NCBI GenBank assembly: GCA_949152475.1
Contig: OX424555.1
Coordinates: 62,973,977 to 63,037,976 of the forward strand
Reading direction: 5' to 3'
DNA length: 64,000 nt
Origin: Terebella lapidaria
Lineage: Eukaryota > Annelida > Polychaeta > Terebellida > Terebellidae
The notes below the pieces were generated by a model, which had not been told where the DNA came from, did not search any database, and was given only the letters and a program-made list of their open reading frames with translations. Position numbers and translations under genes: made by a program. Below, piece by piece: positions 1 through 13,548 of the stretch. Each line of letters starts with the position of its first letter. Positions within the stretch are counted from its first letter, which is position 1.

Positions 1-3000
1 TGAGGAGGAGGAGGGGGAGGATGCTGTCAAGGACGACAAATCAGACATCAAAGATCTGAACTTGGACGACAAGGGAGCCAGCGATCCTAGCGATGGATTC
101 CCCGAGGCTGAAAATATTGATCTCAATCAAGATTCCTCTTGTAGGTGTAAATAATCGTGATAACTGTCTAACCTTATGTTCTTCAAATAGCTTCTGTAAA
201 AGTGAAGTTCGATTACACCTTATAATCGTTGTTATTGCTTCATTGAAATTTGATGGAAAAACCAATTTAAGAAAATGATCTTATAAACGCGGAGTTATTA
301 CCGAGAAATGGCCTGGTTTCATGGACATAGATAATAGGATACATATAATATTTGTCTTTTTCCATTGATTACAGCAGGACATGAGGTTGTGCATATCAGA
401 TACTTTTACCCTCCAAAACCGAACAGTGAACTTGAAACACCGCCTGACAAAGGTAGCTATAATAAATGCAGGGTATGCTTACTGTGTGACGAATGTTCAT
501 TTCGTATTACTTTGATGGAAGAATTTAGCTTAAAAACTTGTAAAGTATTCAAGCTGTCACTGCAGTACATACCTTGGATGTCCATATGCCACCGAGGAAG
601 ATTTTGAGATCAATCCGTCATACACCTTCCAACCTCTAGCTGGATAACATTTTTGCTGAGTGCTCCTTGAGGCTCCCTGCATAGAAATAATTAGCTTTAT
701 CATTACCTTTAACAGACATGAAAATGTGAATAAGTATTGTTACTTCGACAGAAACAGCAGAAGCAGCGAATGAAGAAGAATCGCCGGTAAAAGACTGCGA
801 TGAAAATTCCCGAGTCAGTCCAAAGAGAAAATGTATGTAACACGTGTGCATATTTCCTGTGGAGCAGATTAATGTGTATCATGTGCAAATGTGCATAAAT
901 ATATGTAGATATATTTAGTAATACCAGAAGCAATTGTTCATTTAGCTGATGCATATTGATGCCTGCTATTTTTGTTTCAATCGTTGCAACTTGTTATTTT
1001 CAGGTTCATCCAGTAGAAAAACAGCCATACTACAAAAACTTAGTGAGTGACACTTTACCGAGATCCAATTCCATGATCCAAATTGTTTTTGGCATGTTCT
1101 CATATATTCATGCACAAAATGTAATATATATTCATGTATAGCATTAAATTACCAGTAAACAAAATGGTTCTGCAACATTTCAATAATACTTTTCCTGAAA
1201 AAAAAGAGAAAAAAAGCTGTAGAACTGGCAGACTCCATGTGTTATTGTTACAGAGCCATTCCAGTGTACTGACTGCAAGCGACGTTTCCCCAGCGACTAC
1301 ATGCTGGTGGCCCACAGACAGATTCATAAAGCAGAGCCGCTGACATGTGACGAGTGTCAGAAAACGTTCTCTTCAAGGGGAGGTTATAGTGAGTATCATC
1401 TTCAAATATATTCATCTTGTTCTTTTGCCGAGATTATTTCTGTTCTGAAAGAAATTGATCATATTTGTGGCCTGTCGATGTGTACTCGTATTGATACATC
1501 ACACTGTACATGTACATGTATGGTGCTCTATTCTGTGCCTGTTCTTTTGGTTTCCATGAATTTTCTCATCAATAGGAAAATATTACATTAAAAAAATCGT
1601 CTTTCCCTACTGGCAATAGTAGTCTTGAAAACATGTAAGGAATTGTCACCTTCAATGTTGTCAGATAAAAAATAGTACCCAAAGAGCAAGGTTGCAATGT
1701 GACTGCCTGCCGTTTGCAGTTTCACATATGCGGATGCACAGTGGCGAGGACATACCGAAGTGTCCGGATTGTGACTATGTAGCCGGTAGTCAGGCCCAAG
1801 TCAACGCCCACTACCGTGCCAAACACGTCCGCACCCTCAGCCACCTCTGCGACGTGTGCGGCCAGGGCTTTGTCACCAAGGATCGAATGATCAGGCATAG
1901 ACAAGGTATGGTTTGTGCTTCGATTTTGTTGTTGCTAGACTGGAAGTGGTGGCTAGTATTACTCGTGAAATGTTTGTATCTACAGTGTTCTCAGTGTAGA
2001 CGTGATCTTATTCGTCCGGGTATAATTGGACCAATTTGCATACTTTTTCATGTTGTTTGGCATGCAGTTATTAGTGTTTGATCACTGGGGAGACTGAATT
2101 ACAGAAAGATTGACCTGTAGTTAGATGTACTTCTAGTTGTACAGCTACATAGTATGTGCGTTAATCCTAGAGAACTTTGTTGGCAGAAGCTGATGAGTTT
2201 AGTTGGAACACATTCGATGTCATAAATACACAAGATTCATGGGTTCACAAATTTGATGTCATTATTTCTTTAGAAAAAATAAAGTTTCTGACATAATTGG
2301 TGTTGCATGCAGAAAAGCATAGAAAGTTGAACTGTGATCAAACATGAAAAAAGATGACAAGACAGCAAAGGCATAAGCAAGCTCTCATCTGGATTTCATT
2401 TCCACCCTCTTCCTTTGTAACATCCCACGTCAGCCGTGCACCGGTCTCCTGAAAAAAGTAAAAGCATCTCGTGCAAGGAGTGCAGCTTTGCAACACACAG
2501 TGAAGCCATTCTGCGAGGACACGTTAGGAACAAACACAGCAACGGAGAGGGCTGGATCTGTAATATTTGTGGTGCACGACTCAAGTATAAACACTCGCTT
2601 GAAACGCACCAGATGCGCCATCGAGAGAAAGATGGAGAAGATGTGCCACCCCCACGTCCTTGTAAAATCTGCAGCTATCAGCCCTCCAGTGAGTAAGGGG
2701 ACAGATTTCCATTGACTTATAGGCTGCCCTGTATTGACAAATGATTACATACATTGAGACTACTGACACTGTTAGTGGCAGTACCGTGCTCCCATCTAGA
2801 GAAGTACATTGAGGTACTTATATGTTTTATTCCCGGCAGGCTCCAAGGATGCCCGCTTACACATGGCTAGAGAACACCCAGGTCACAAGGTTAAAGAGCT
2901 GTCCGATGAGAAAGCAAAATGTACCCAGTGCAAAAAGTGGTTCAGATCGAAGAGCCACCTGACTCGACACATTCGTCGGGTGCATGAAAAAGGTCAATAA

Positions 3001-4298
3001 ACTTTACTGGTTTCTTTTCAATGACATCAAATTTGTTGAACCAGTTACTACTGTAGTGATTATTTCTCAGTACATTGGGCTGGAATATTTGACAGTGTAG
3101 AATATAATTGACACCAAAAAAAGATATGAAAATTTGGTATTCTGATAAATCTATGGATCTCTCTTCAACAGCTTTGCATCGAGTCATTACGGAGGCAGAC
3201 CTGTTCTACTGTGAGCATTGCTCGTTCAAGACCGCAAACCGCTATGGCCTGAAAGTCCATATGAAGAATGTGCATTCTGAGACTCCGCCTCAGTTTGTCT
3301 GTAACATTTGCGGGACTGTGCTAAAGTTCAAGCAATCCCTTCTGGATCATCAGAAACGCCACTTCAACCAGAAGAACTTCCAGTGCTCCCTCTGTCCCTT
3401 CCTCGGAATTTGTAAGTAAACCTCAATTACTGGCTCCTCTTTTTCACAACACCATCATGTATTTTATTACGCAAGATGTGGTACAATGAACAAGTTGCTT
3501 GTTCGTCATACAAAGTTTTATTCAAACACAGATCTGCACAATGCTGGAGATTCATGCTTTGTATACCAGTTTGTTTGCTCTCGAACTCATGTAATCAATC
3601 AAAACACAAAATGAACAATAACATGTACTTACAGTATATTGAATTCCCCCCACTAGGTGAGAAGGATGTGAAGAACCACATCCGGCGTATGCACCTGGAC
3701 CAGAACTACCCATGCACAGTCTGTGGGAAGACCTTCAAGCAGGCAGGCCACCTCAAGCGCCACCAGGTCATACACACGGGCGCCAACGACTACCAGTGCA
3801 CCAAGTGTAACTATCGGTGCAACGTCAAGGGCAACCTCTCTAAGCACATGGAACAGGTGCTTGTCAGCGCAAAAAAATGATTATTTATGGTGTCAGATTA
3901 TCATGTGATATCTATGTGTGGAAATTTTACTGTGAAAATTTAACCATCCTCCTTCTACTATCAAGGTTCACAAGATCAAGATTCGACTGCGCAACTACAT
4001 TGAGAAAATGGATGCTCCGTCGAGTACACAGGTATCGTACGTCGTACCCAAGGCGGAGGAGGAGGAAGACGTAGAGTCTGTCGTGGACGAAGCGTTGAAA
4101 GCTGCCGACTCGCTGGCAGTGGCACCTGACAGCAGTGACGCCACCAGTGGAGCACACCAATACTTCCAGGTTCCCGTAGTGGACTCGGAGACAGTGGAGG
4201 AGGACTTCCAGGAGGTCATGTTCGTACAGAGTGAAGATGCAGAGGCTGTAGAGGGGCCGGTAGTTTACGCCATCACGCATGACGAGGCCACGTACTAA
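1..4298 (+). CDS. C2H2 zinc-finger protein, 13 fingers, 3' eleven exons (5' partial)
   Basis: Probable nuclear DNA-binding regulator. A consistent splice model reads open throughout: exons 1-140, 375-452, 752-832, 1004-1042, 1254-1388, 1720-1905, 2434-2688, 2840-2992, 3172-3411, 3657-3856 and 3966-4298, all with GT donors and AG acceptors. The acidic Glu/Asp-rich N-terminal part runs off the left edge. Thirteen C2H2 fingers follow, from FQCTDCKRRF (exon 5) to YQCTKCNYRCNVKGNLSKH (exon 10). Several fingers are completed only by splicing, for example RHRQ joined to AVH and HMEQ joined to VH. The tail is acidic (KAEEEEDVESVVDE) and ends EATY, a likely activation or protein-contact segment. Some finger linkers are TGEKP-like (VIHTGANDYQC), but most are irregular. 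The fingers place it in the large C2H2 class; I do not recognise the orthologue. The exon model is inferred from splice signals and frame only. Confidence 0.88.
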
Positions 4299-6090
4299 CC
4301 GGGTCGTGTGGCGGACTGTGTGTGTGTGTGTGTGTGTGTCTTGTCATGTCGAGTGCTTGGATGAGAGTGTATGTGTGCATATGTGACTTTATATGTGATA
4401 TTATCAGGTATTCCATTAAATACTAATTATATGATAGAAAATATTTTTTGTGAAGATGAGATGATGTATGTGGGTTTGCTTGGCTCCAAGCCTGCAGACT
4501 TCAGTATGTTACTTATGTTTGTGTTAGAACATCTTGATATTTTGTCAGTTTGAGGATCGACTTTTGCATGGTAACAAAATATGTTGGTATAGTTAATGCA
4601 GCACGGGATGAGGAAAGGAAAATAATGCTATGATGAATCATGTGTAAGGGAAGAAGTAGGTATTGACCATGTACCATTCGGAACATACAAACTTTTAATA
4701 TTAACCTGGAGCTGTACTACATGTATTCAAGAATTGTGTTGAATTGTATCTTCATTCTTTATCAGTTACTTCAGTACAGAAATGTTTTCAAGGTACTTCC
4801 TTTGACTAAATTATGATTTTCAATATTTTAAAGCTTGATGTTCTAGAACTGTGTCGAATCATTCTAATTGGTCACAGTAACGTCAATATCTCAAATGCTT
4901 TTGATTTCGTTTGCACCCTATTGAAGCCAGTATGACTCATGTTCTTGATAATAATTTTGTTGCTGGACGAAAAAAAATAAACGTTAAACTTTTGAACACA
5001 TTTGTCAGATGTACGTTAACCATAGGCAACATTATTTCACAAATCAACTTGGTCAGTCATTCTGGTACGTCAATAGAACATCTGAGCAGCAAAGTTGTCC
5101 GATAGTACATTCTAGAACTGAATATAAATGATATCACATTGAAATATGAAGCATACTGTGATCACAGCTGATCAGTTTCATTCAGTTAACCAAACTGACT
5201 CAATTTGGCCTGTTCTTGTCCTTCGGTTACCAATATGTGAAAATATCTTCAGTTGATCAATGCTTATATAGGAACTAACGTGGTTGTATTGAGAGCATAT
5301 TAATCTACAAAGTAATATAATAATATTATTATATGACATTTTATGGTGCATCTTTTGGTGACCTTGAAATTGACCTCGCATCCAACTGATGGCCACCTCA
5401 AAATGTGTAAATTGTTGATTGGAGAATGTATGCTTGGGGATTTTGTTTATGTACCATGATCATAAGGAAAGTAATATTTAGTTATTTTCTGTGACCTTTA
5501 AAGTTGGAATAAATTTTAAAATCAGCCAAATTTAGCATTCTTGTTTGTCACAGTACCTAGACAAATACCAATGACGTCATCAGACAGTGTATAGAACTCG
5601 CCCACAAGGCGGGCCGCTCTGAGGAAAAAATGATGCTAGATTGACTGGCCCGATTTTGAATCTTGATTTGGAAACTCAAAATAGGCACGTAATACACATT
5701 TTCATACCCAAATTTGTACGATTTCCCATTCTATAGACAAAATAAAGCTATCGCAGAATGAATAAATTTTGTTAATTCTAAAAGTGATTATAGCTTTAAA
5801 TCGTGTGAATTTACCATTGAATACCATAATGCTTGGAGATTGGTGTTGAGTTTATGAGCATCAGGCAAATCAAGTGTCGTCTTTTGACCTCGGGTGACCT
5901 TGAATGATTACAGTCGGCGTTTACTTCATGGTTTGTAGATTGCCGTTGGAAACAAATCCCTTGATATGGCATAAGTTTAAATTGAGCATATTGAAGAAGT
6001 CATATTTTATATACTGTTTTTGTCATTGAATTAGATGTTATATGCCTATATCTTACCTCCAAAACACATTACGAGTTATGGCTTATTAGC
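4299..6090 (+). other. 3' UTR of the zinc-finger gene and intergenic DNA
   Basis: A (TG)n run follows the stop at about 4317-4340. AATAAA hexamers at 4976-4981 and 5741-5746 are candidate poly(A) signals on the plus strand; the first would give a 3' UTR of about 0.7 kb. Stretches at 5340-5400 and 5880-5910 contain tgaccttga-type sequence like the dispersed repeats further right. I see no gene here. Confidence 0.5.
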
Positions 6091-6099
6091 CTTACTGAC

Positions 6100-9000
6100 A
6101 TAGGAGTTCTCCATAGAGAGAACCCCATTTGGAAAATGGGCTAGACAATGAATTGTACAAGCCACTAACCCACGTGACCGGAACGTGACGTCATTCTCGT
6201 CTCCTATGGCTGTCCTTCAACTTGGATTTTGCCTTGCTGACATGACTTTGGAGAATTTTTCTTAGTTTATCGTCTTACGAACGCTACTTTTTACATGCCA
6301 TTTTGGATTTTACTTTTCTGTGATATTTGTCGTGGATCGTGTGGATTGTTTCGCACCTTTGGCGCCGTTGTGTGTTGGAGCGCGGACTTCCTTTACCCAC
6401 TTTGTTGTGATGCTCCGCTGCGCCCAGTGTGGGCAACAGTTGCCGGCGTGGGAAGTTCACGTGGAGTGCGTGTCTTGCCAGGACCCGGTACACACAGTTA
6501 ACTTGCGGTTTATGCGAGGGCCGTACGCGGGAGGAGTGGGCTCAGTTCCTGGGGGCCGTTCTCGCTAGGAGGGACAAGCTTCAGTCGCGCCAGGTGTCTC
6601 CGGCCCCGTCCTCTTCGTCTTCCGCGTCGTCGGCCAGGCGTCGCCGCCGTCAGCAGAGGAAAGCTTCTGCCCTGCTGGGCAAGCTGGATCGCACCCTGAT
6701 TTGCCTAGGAGTTAAGTTTTCTTCCCCTTCCCCTTTGTTTTGTTCCGCGTGTGACCTGCTGGTGGGAGAGTCACACTCGACCCACGGTGGCGTGTCCGTG
6801 AGTCTTTTCACTGTGTATTTCATGTTCCGTCAGCCGGGAGCCTGTTTGCGCATGTCACCTCAGTAGTTATCGGCGAGCAGGTTCCCTGTGCTGCGTCCGC
6901 GCCTTTTCTGGCCAGTTTCCCCCCGTTTTTCAGTTCCCGGCCCTCGGGGTCCGGACCCCGTTCGGGGGGCCGGGCTTCGTCCGAACGGGGCCCGGGCCCC
7001 GGGGTGCGGGTCCAGCAAACGACTCTTCATGGTGTTCCTGCCTTGCCTTTGCCCGTTCGGGGTCCGACCCCCGTCCTACGGGATCCGGACCTCAGGTGTG
7101 CGCTGTTGACAGGTGGTCCAGTCCACTTTAAGGGGATTTGGTCCTTAGGTTGGCAGGCTCTCTCGAAGGAGAGACCTCTTGTTGGGCCAGGGGTGTCAGG
7201 CCCCGGGAAGCAGGATTGCCTTCCGCCTGTTCAAGCCACCCTTTCAACTGCTACTACGGATAATTCTAACGGTTCTTTCTCTTTGCAGAGTTCTTCGGCG
7301 TTGACAGCCTCGTCGGCCTCCCCCACCGTATTGACAAGCTCGGCGGCTCTGCCTACCCTGCCAGGTCCCTCTCAGGTGGTGTCTCCCCCCCCCCCCTCCC
7401 CTTCGTCTGGGGTTTTCTCCAGCTGTTCCTACGGTAGATGTGTCCAGCATCGTCACGGCTGTATTGGCAGCCTTGGACGCCCGTGCGGGTGTTTCCCTGC
7501 CCCCCACGTCTGATGCCTTTCGGCGTACTTTGGCCTTGGAGCCTCCCCAGCAGTTACCTGCAGAGATCATTGGTCAGGAGTCTGACGAGAACTCGGGGGA
7601 GGACTCGGTTGCGTGCAGGCAGGATGAGGCTACCCCTTCTATACCTGCTGGGCCCACACTACTGGTTTCAGTTCCGAGGAAGCGACATTCTTCCGTGGTG
7701 GCTTCCGTGATGGCTCACTGTGACAAGCGCTCTCGCCTTGACACTGAGCCGGTGGACAGTGAGCATGGGGAGGAGGATCTTTCCTTCGACCACAAGTTGG
7801 ACTTAGTGCGGTCTACTCTGGAACCCACCCTCTTCCCGGCCGAGCCAAAGCCCGCAGTGTCCCAGCGTCCCACGTCTCTTCTGGCGTCCCAGCGTTCCCC
7901 GGAGCGACAGCCACGACGGAGCCTCCCCATCCCGGACAGGCTCCGAGAGGAGTTTTCGCGGCGCCGCACCGAGACCCTGGACCAGGGAAAGACGAGTTTC
8001 CCATCGGCCCCCTTTCCGCAAGAGAGACTATCTCCCGTCTAACCCGGATTACCTAGACAAGCCGGCGGTCTTCCCTGAGGCGGCGCCCCTTACTTGCTCT
8101 CCTTGAACCATCCCGCCAGAGCAGCTACCTGTGTGTCCTCCCTGGGGGACTGGTTCTGGACCGCGGCCTATCGCCAGTTACAGCATGCTCAGACAGCGCT
8201 TGAAGCCCTGGAGTCTCCTCCGGCTGAGTTAGCTTCTCTCGGGGACCACCTCTGTTCAGCTTCCCAACTCTTAGAGTCCTGCGACCTGGCGTCAGCTCAC
8301 CACATGGAACAGACCACGTACGTGGAGTAAGTCCACCACTTGCTGAGGCGGGATGATTTTCTGAGTCAGGCCAAGTTCAAGCTCCCCCCGGCCTTAGTTA
8401 CGGAGCTACGCTGGTGGAACCGGAGGCTGCTGCTGCTCTTCCCTCTTCTCCGCCCCTCTTCGACGGTCTGGAGTCCAGGCTGCCGGCAGCTCGTGAGTGG
8501 CCCGTCAGGAGGAGTCTGTCTCCGCTAGCAAGCGCATTACCCAAGCCCCAGCAGTCGGCCAAGCCCAAGGAAAAGAAGGACAAGAAGCCCTTTCAGGGGA
8601 CCCCTGCTGACAGTAAGCCGAAGAAGTTCGGGCTCAAGGGCAAGCCCAAGCCAGCAGGGGAGAAAAGGTCCTCTGCCCCGTGGCAGGTGAGTGTTTCACA
8701 GATACCGCTCCCTGCAGCGGACTCTGCTATACCTCGGGCTCATACCTTCGTTCCAAAATTCAAGCGAGCCCTTGGGCAGGCGTCTGGCAAATTATTGGCA
8801 AGAGTGGCAGACACTCGGAGCCAGCCCGTGGATCGTGTCAGTCCTTCGCAGGGGATTTCGCATCCAGTTCAGTCAGTGTCCTGCACTGTCTCTAGAGCCT
8901 ATTCCTTTTTCGCTTCCCGGAGCTCACGCCAAACGGTTAGCGCTTTTGCTCGCGATCGCCGATATGATGGCCAAAAACGCGCTCGAAAAAGCCGGAATTT

Positions 9001-10690
9001 CCTCTACCTGGTTACTACAGTATCCTGTTCTTGACCCCCAAGAGCTCAGGCGGATGGCATGCCGTGATCCACCTGTCATCTCTAAACCGCCATGTAAAGA
9101 CCCCCAAGTTCTCCATGGAGACGGCAGAATCGATCCGCTTGTCTCTTCCAGAAAACTTGGGTGGTCTCCCTTGATCTGAAGGATGCGTTCTTTCACATCC
9201 CGATTCACTCAGGCTACCACAGATACCTGAGCTTCGTGCACCAGGGCACTGTGTATCAGTTTCGTGCCCTGCTGTTCAGCCTGTCCCCGGCTCCATGGAT
9301 CTTCACAATGTTCGTGAAAGAGTTACAGATACTGGCTCACAAGGACGGCATCCTCCTCTACCAGTACCTGGACGACTGGACTATCTATCACCAGTCCCCC
9401 CCCCCCCTCCCACCAGGGCCTAACTCGGCACTTACAGTGGGCCCTGGACTTGTGCAAACGCATGGGCCTGTTTGTCAACCTCCAAAAATCGGAGCTAACG
9501 CCGGCCCAGGATTTCGTGTTCGTGGGGTATCGGTACAAAACCCAGCTGGGTATGATTTTCACGACAGAGGAGCGTCTGTCAAAGATACAGCCCTTGCTCC
9601 GCAGGTTCTTGGACGAGCCCAGTCAGTCAGCTCAGATCTGGCAGTCGATGCTCGGGCTGCTGGTGGCAACCGAGAAGTTGGTCCCTTACGGTCGATTTCA
9701 CATGCGGGAGTTGCAGATCGACCTTCGTTCTCAGTGGACAGCAGCCACTGGTTCCCCGAAGCAACTGGTCGTCCTTTCCCCAGCGGGGAGGGCGTCCATC
9801 ATGTGGTGGATGTCCACCGCCAATCTTACTCGGAGCTCACCCTTCCGCCAGCCTCCTCCCTCCAAGCATCTCTTTACGGATGCATCTATGGAGGGCTGGG
9901 GAGTGCACCTGGATTTCAAGGAAGTTTCCGGGGTGTGGGCAGAGCCCGAGAGTTCGTGGCACATCAACCGCTTGGAGTTGGAGGCAGTTTCGCTGGCCCT
10001 GGGCGACTGGGAGGAGGAATATGCTGGTCGTGCTGTCTTGGTGTCCACCGACAACTCCACTGTCGTGGCCTACATCAACAAGCAGGGAGGTACAAAGTCG
10101 GTTACCCTATGTCGGCAAGCCACGATGCTTCTTCTCTGGTGCCGGGCTCGGGGTATTCACTTGCGAGCATGTGACATCCCGGGTCCGACTCGGTTGAATG
10201 TGTTGGCGGATCAGCTGTCCCGCAGGGGGCAGACCCAGACAACGGAGAGGTCACTGCATCCTCTGGTGTTCAACTCCCTGTGTCTCAGGTAGGACCGTCC
10301 TAAGGTGGATCTCTTTGCGACCAGGTGGAACAACAAGCTTCCGGTGTTCGTTTCTCCTCTTCCGGACCCCCTCGCGATGTCAATCGACACGTTGTCCACG
10401 GATTGGGACGGCTAGTTCGGGTATGCGTACCCTCCAGCGATTCTGTTGCCCAAAGTCTTGGCCAAAGTCAGGTCTCACACGTGCAGAATTCTCCTGGTCG
10501 CCCCGTACCAGCCGCAGCGTTCATGGTTTTCAAAACTTGTGAGTCTGCTGATAGATCAACCAGTGGCCCTTCCCTCTTGGGAGGATCTTCTCAAGCAACC
10601 CCGGCCGCAGCTATTTCACAGCCGGCCCGGGAGCCTGAGCCTCCACGCGTGGCTTCTGTCCAGTGATCCCTTCGAGCAAAGGTGATAAAG
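6100..10690 (+). mobile_element. DIRS-type (tyrosine-recombinase order) retroelement fossil
   Basis: A GC-rich island in AT-rich surroundings. The left part (about 6.4-8.9 kb) is gag-like: proline/serine-rich and basic, with a CxxC...HxxCxxC-like motif near its start. The central part (about 9.15-9.5 kb) has RT motifs typical of DIRS elements (SLDLKDAFFHIPI, then QYLDDW). RNase H follows at about 9.88-10.29 kb (DASMEGWGVHL, then STDNSTVVAYINKQGG). A final segment with VDLFATRW-type sequence is normal in DIRS elements just before the recombinase. No tyrosine recombinase is seen before similarity ends near 10.69 kb, so the copy lacks its right end. The element is broken, with several breaks, and looks fairly old. 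The left edge, placed between 6.09 and 6.3 kb, is uncertain. Confidence 0.85.
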
Positions 10691-11200
10691 CTTCAAAATA
10701 CTGATTTTATATGATACGAGTTAGATTTTCCTGTTTCCATGAAATGAGCTTGATGGAACAAACATCAAAACCCCATAGTCATTGCAAACCATGCATTGAA
10801 TCGCTATGACTTGAAAATATTCGTCATACCGGTAATTCTTCAATATGAGGACGTTATGAAACAGTATCATTGGATTCCATGCCAAGGAATCAAAACTTAT
10901 GATAATTCCAACTTTTAAAATAGACATTTTGTTCGCAACATTGACATTAGAAATTTTCACGTAGACTCATTTTCAGCGGCTCGATAAACTTATTTCGTCA
11001 GTTGGCGTCTGTTAGCGCAGAATTTATGATTTTGCCGGATGAATTTTTCTAAAATTGTGTGTACATTTTCGTCTTGAAAAGTGGTACATGTATTTTTTAT
11101 CGAATCGCTTGGGCAATTTTTTTCGGGCCGCTTTGGGCCATTCCACATGAAACCAGATTTTATCCTGAATAAAATGAACAAATTAGAAGTCACAAATGTC
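10691..11200. other. AT-rich intergenic DNA
   Basis: No gene, RNA gene or clear repeat boundary is visible between the DIRS fossil and the dispersed repeat to its right. Confidence 0.4.
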
Positions 11201-13320
11201 GATTTCATTGGTGACCTTGAATTGGAGCTTCAATGAGCTTGAACGGTCAAGTTGATAAAAACGTTCATTGAAAATATACTGCAGTACTGAAATTCGAGGG
11301 TATGATCAAAATGAGTGAATCGGCCATTACCGGTATGGGCGAATCGCTTGTGGATAGAGCTTAACATGTAGGTATGGATTATGAGCATAATGGCAAGACA
11401 TATTATGGGGCATATTTCGATGACCTTGAACTCAAAACTACGACTAACTGAACTCATGTGCATGTACCCCGGCGGTGTGTCAAGTTTCGTATCCCCAAGT
11501 GGCATGCTGCGTATGGCAACACAACTCTTATTTGTGCCAAATCAAGTCACTATTCGTTTTGAGCCACTTCCACCCCCCCCCCCCCCCACCAAAAAAAACC
11601 AAAAATATGCAATAATTCGTCCACTGTTTCCTTCATAATGAGAGCTATACGGAGTAAACTACTAGAACACTTCAAGATAGAGCTGAAATATTGGCTCATT
11701 TAAATGGGAAATCATTTATGACGGTTTCAATGGACACCTCGAATTTGACCTCTAATGACATTGAAAGGTACAAAAAGCCATTTTTTGTCGAAAAACGATG
11801 ATTTTGGGACTGTGGAGGCCATTCTCGGTATCTGTTCAATGACTTTTTTTCTAATTCATGTATATTATTTTGCATATGTACCTCAGTGATGCGGCAACTT
11901 TGATTTTTTACGGATCAGCAAAAAAAAAAATGTTTTGTCCCAAATCAAGTCACTATTCGTTTTGAGCCATTGCCAGCCAAGGAATTGGCGTTTTAAGCTT
12001 ACCGGCCCATATGGGCCGATAAGCTATTGTCGTGGTTTTTCGTCCGTCCGTCTGTCCGTCGTCCGTCCGGCAAATAACTTTTTTTGCCTTGATGAATTTT
12101 TCTGAAAATTTACCAAAATATTCTTTGAACTAATACCCTGAAATCTTTTTTTCGTTTTTTTTATTCAATCGTTTTTGCCGATTTGGCAGCCATTTTTGCT
12201 GAAAAAATGGCCAATTTTGGACTTTGATGGCCATTTTCTCAAAAACTGTCTGATCAGTTTTGAGTTTTTTGTTTCAAAACATCCCCTTCATGTACCTCTA
12301 TGATGCGTATAAGTTTCGTTGCCCTTGAATCGCCGGTCTGCGTGTGACAATTTTTTTTTGTCCCAAGTCAAGTAAATATTCGTTTTGAGCCATTTCCAGC
12401 AAAAAAAAAAAAAATTTGCCATTGAAATTTTTTTTGAACTTACATTTTTCCTTCATAATGGGAGCTGTGCGGAGTAAGCTCATAGAATACTTGAAGATAG
12501 AGCCTAAGTATTGGGACATTCAAATGGGAAATCATATATTGCAGTTTGAATGATGACCTTGAATGTTACCTTCAATGACCTTGGGAGGTCAAAACAATCT
12601 TTTTTGTCGAAAAATGGCCACTTTTGGACTTTGATGGCCATTTTCTCAAAAACTGTCTGATCAGTTTTGAGATTTTTGTTTTAAAACATTCCCCTCATGT
12701 ACCTCTATGACGTTTGTCAGTTTTGTTGCCCTTGAATCGCTGGTCTGCGTGTGACGGCCATTTTCATTTTCTAATGGATCGGCGAAAGAAAAATTTTTTT
12801 TCTGTCCAAAATCAAGCCATTTCTAGCAAAAAATAGATTTTCTTTTTTGGCCTATGAAAAATGTTTTGGACTTGGAAAATTTCACCCAATTTTTCCTTCA
12901 TAATGGGAGCTGTGGGGAGTAAACTCATTGAAGACTTCAAGATAGAGCCACTTTCAAATGGGAAATCATATATTGCGGTTTGAGTGATGACGTTGAATTT
13001 GCCCTTCAATGACCTTGGAAAAGGTCACTTGACCTTCAATGACCTTTTTTTTTGTCGAAAAAAAAACGATGAATTTTGTCTTTGGTGGCCACTTTCTCTA
13101 GATCTATTCAATTCCTTGTATACTTCAAGATAGACCTTGCGTATTGACACATTCAAATGGGAAAGTCATGCATGGCAGTTCCAGTGGTGACTTTGAATTG
13201 ACCTTCAGTGACCTTGAAAGTTAGAAATAGCAATTTTGGTAAAAAAAAAATGAAGTTGTGGCTTAACACTATACATTTCTTCGGTAACCTTTCTGAGCCC
13301 TTGGGCTAATTTTCTAATAT
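11200..13320. repeat. TGACCTTGA-rich dispersed repeats (two or more copies)
   Basis: Repeated blocks contain TGACCTTGAATTTGACC and AATGACCTTGAAAGGTCA-like segments, TTGTCCCAAATCAAGTCAC and CCTTCATAATGGGAGCT. One copy starts at about 11,998 with an imperfect palindrome (TTACCGGCCCATATGGGCCG) followed by a GTCC-rich run. It ends near 13,310 with GAGCCCTTGGGCTAAT. Relatives of this family lie at about 26.15-26.69, 31.44-32.24, 46.14-47.07 and 58.53-60.61 kb. No protein is encoded, and the superfamily is not recognised. Confidence 0.75.
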
Positions 13321-13377
13321 CTACTCTGTCTCCAGATTAGATTAAGTAAAAACAAGGGTAATTTCCATAAAAAGTTC

Positions 13378-13383
13378 TTTATT
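13378..13383 (-). promoter_or_regulatory. Poly(A) signal AATAAA of the glutathione peroxidase gene
   Basis: A canonical hexamer on the minus strand, about 120 bases beyond the SECIS candidate and about 890 bases after the stop codon. It gives a plausible 3' end for the selenoprotein transcript. Confidence 0.7.
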
Positions 13384-13499
13384 GAACCAAAATTTCAGCG
13401 TCAATTAGTCCTTAATAATCTGTTAACAAACCGTGCGACCACGAGGTGTGATTTACTCGATGCAGTGAATGCACAAAAACTGCACCGAGTTGATCAACA

Positions 13500-13548
13500 A
13501 TCGAAGACAACTCGCCACCGGGTTTGTGGTTTCCGAGAATCTTGTCAT
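13500..13548 (-). ncRNA. SECIS element candidate in the GPx 3' UTR
   Basis: On the minus strand the order is ATGA, a 12-base stem arm, AAA, a small CCAC/GTGG stem with a 7-base loop, a returning arm, then CGAT. The quartet UGAC/CGAU gives U-U, G-A, A-G and C-C oppositions, the non-Watson-Crick core of SECIS elements. Helix II pairs AAGAT with GTCTT and CTCG with CGAG around a small internal loop. An AAA bulge under a mini-stem is the form-2 layout. Helix I below the core pairs poorly, which is the weak point. It is the only site I found in the 3' UTR with all core parts. Confidence 0.72.
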
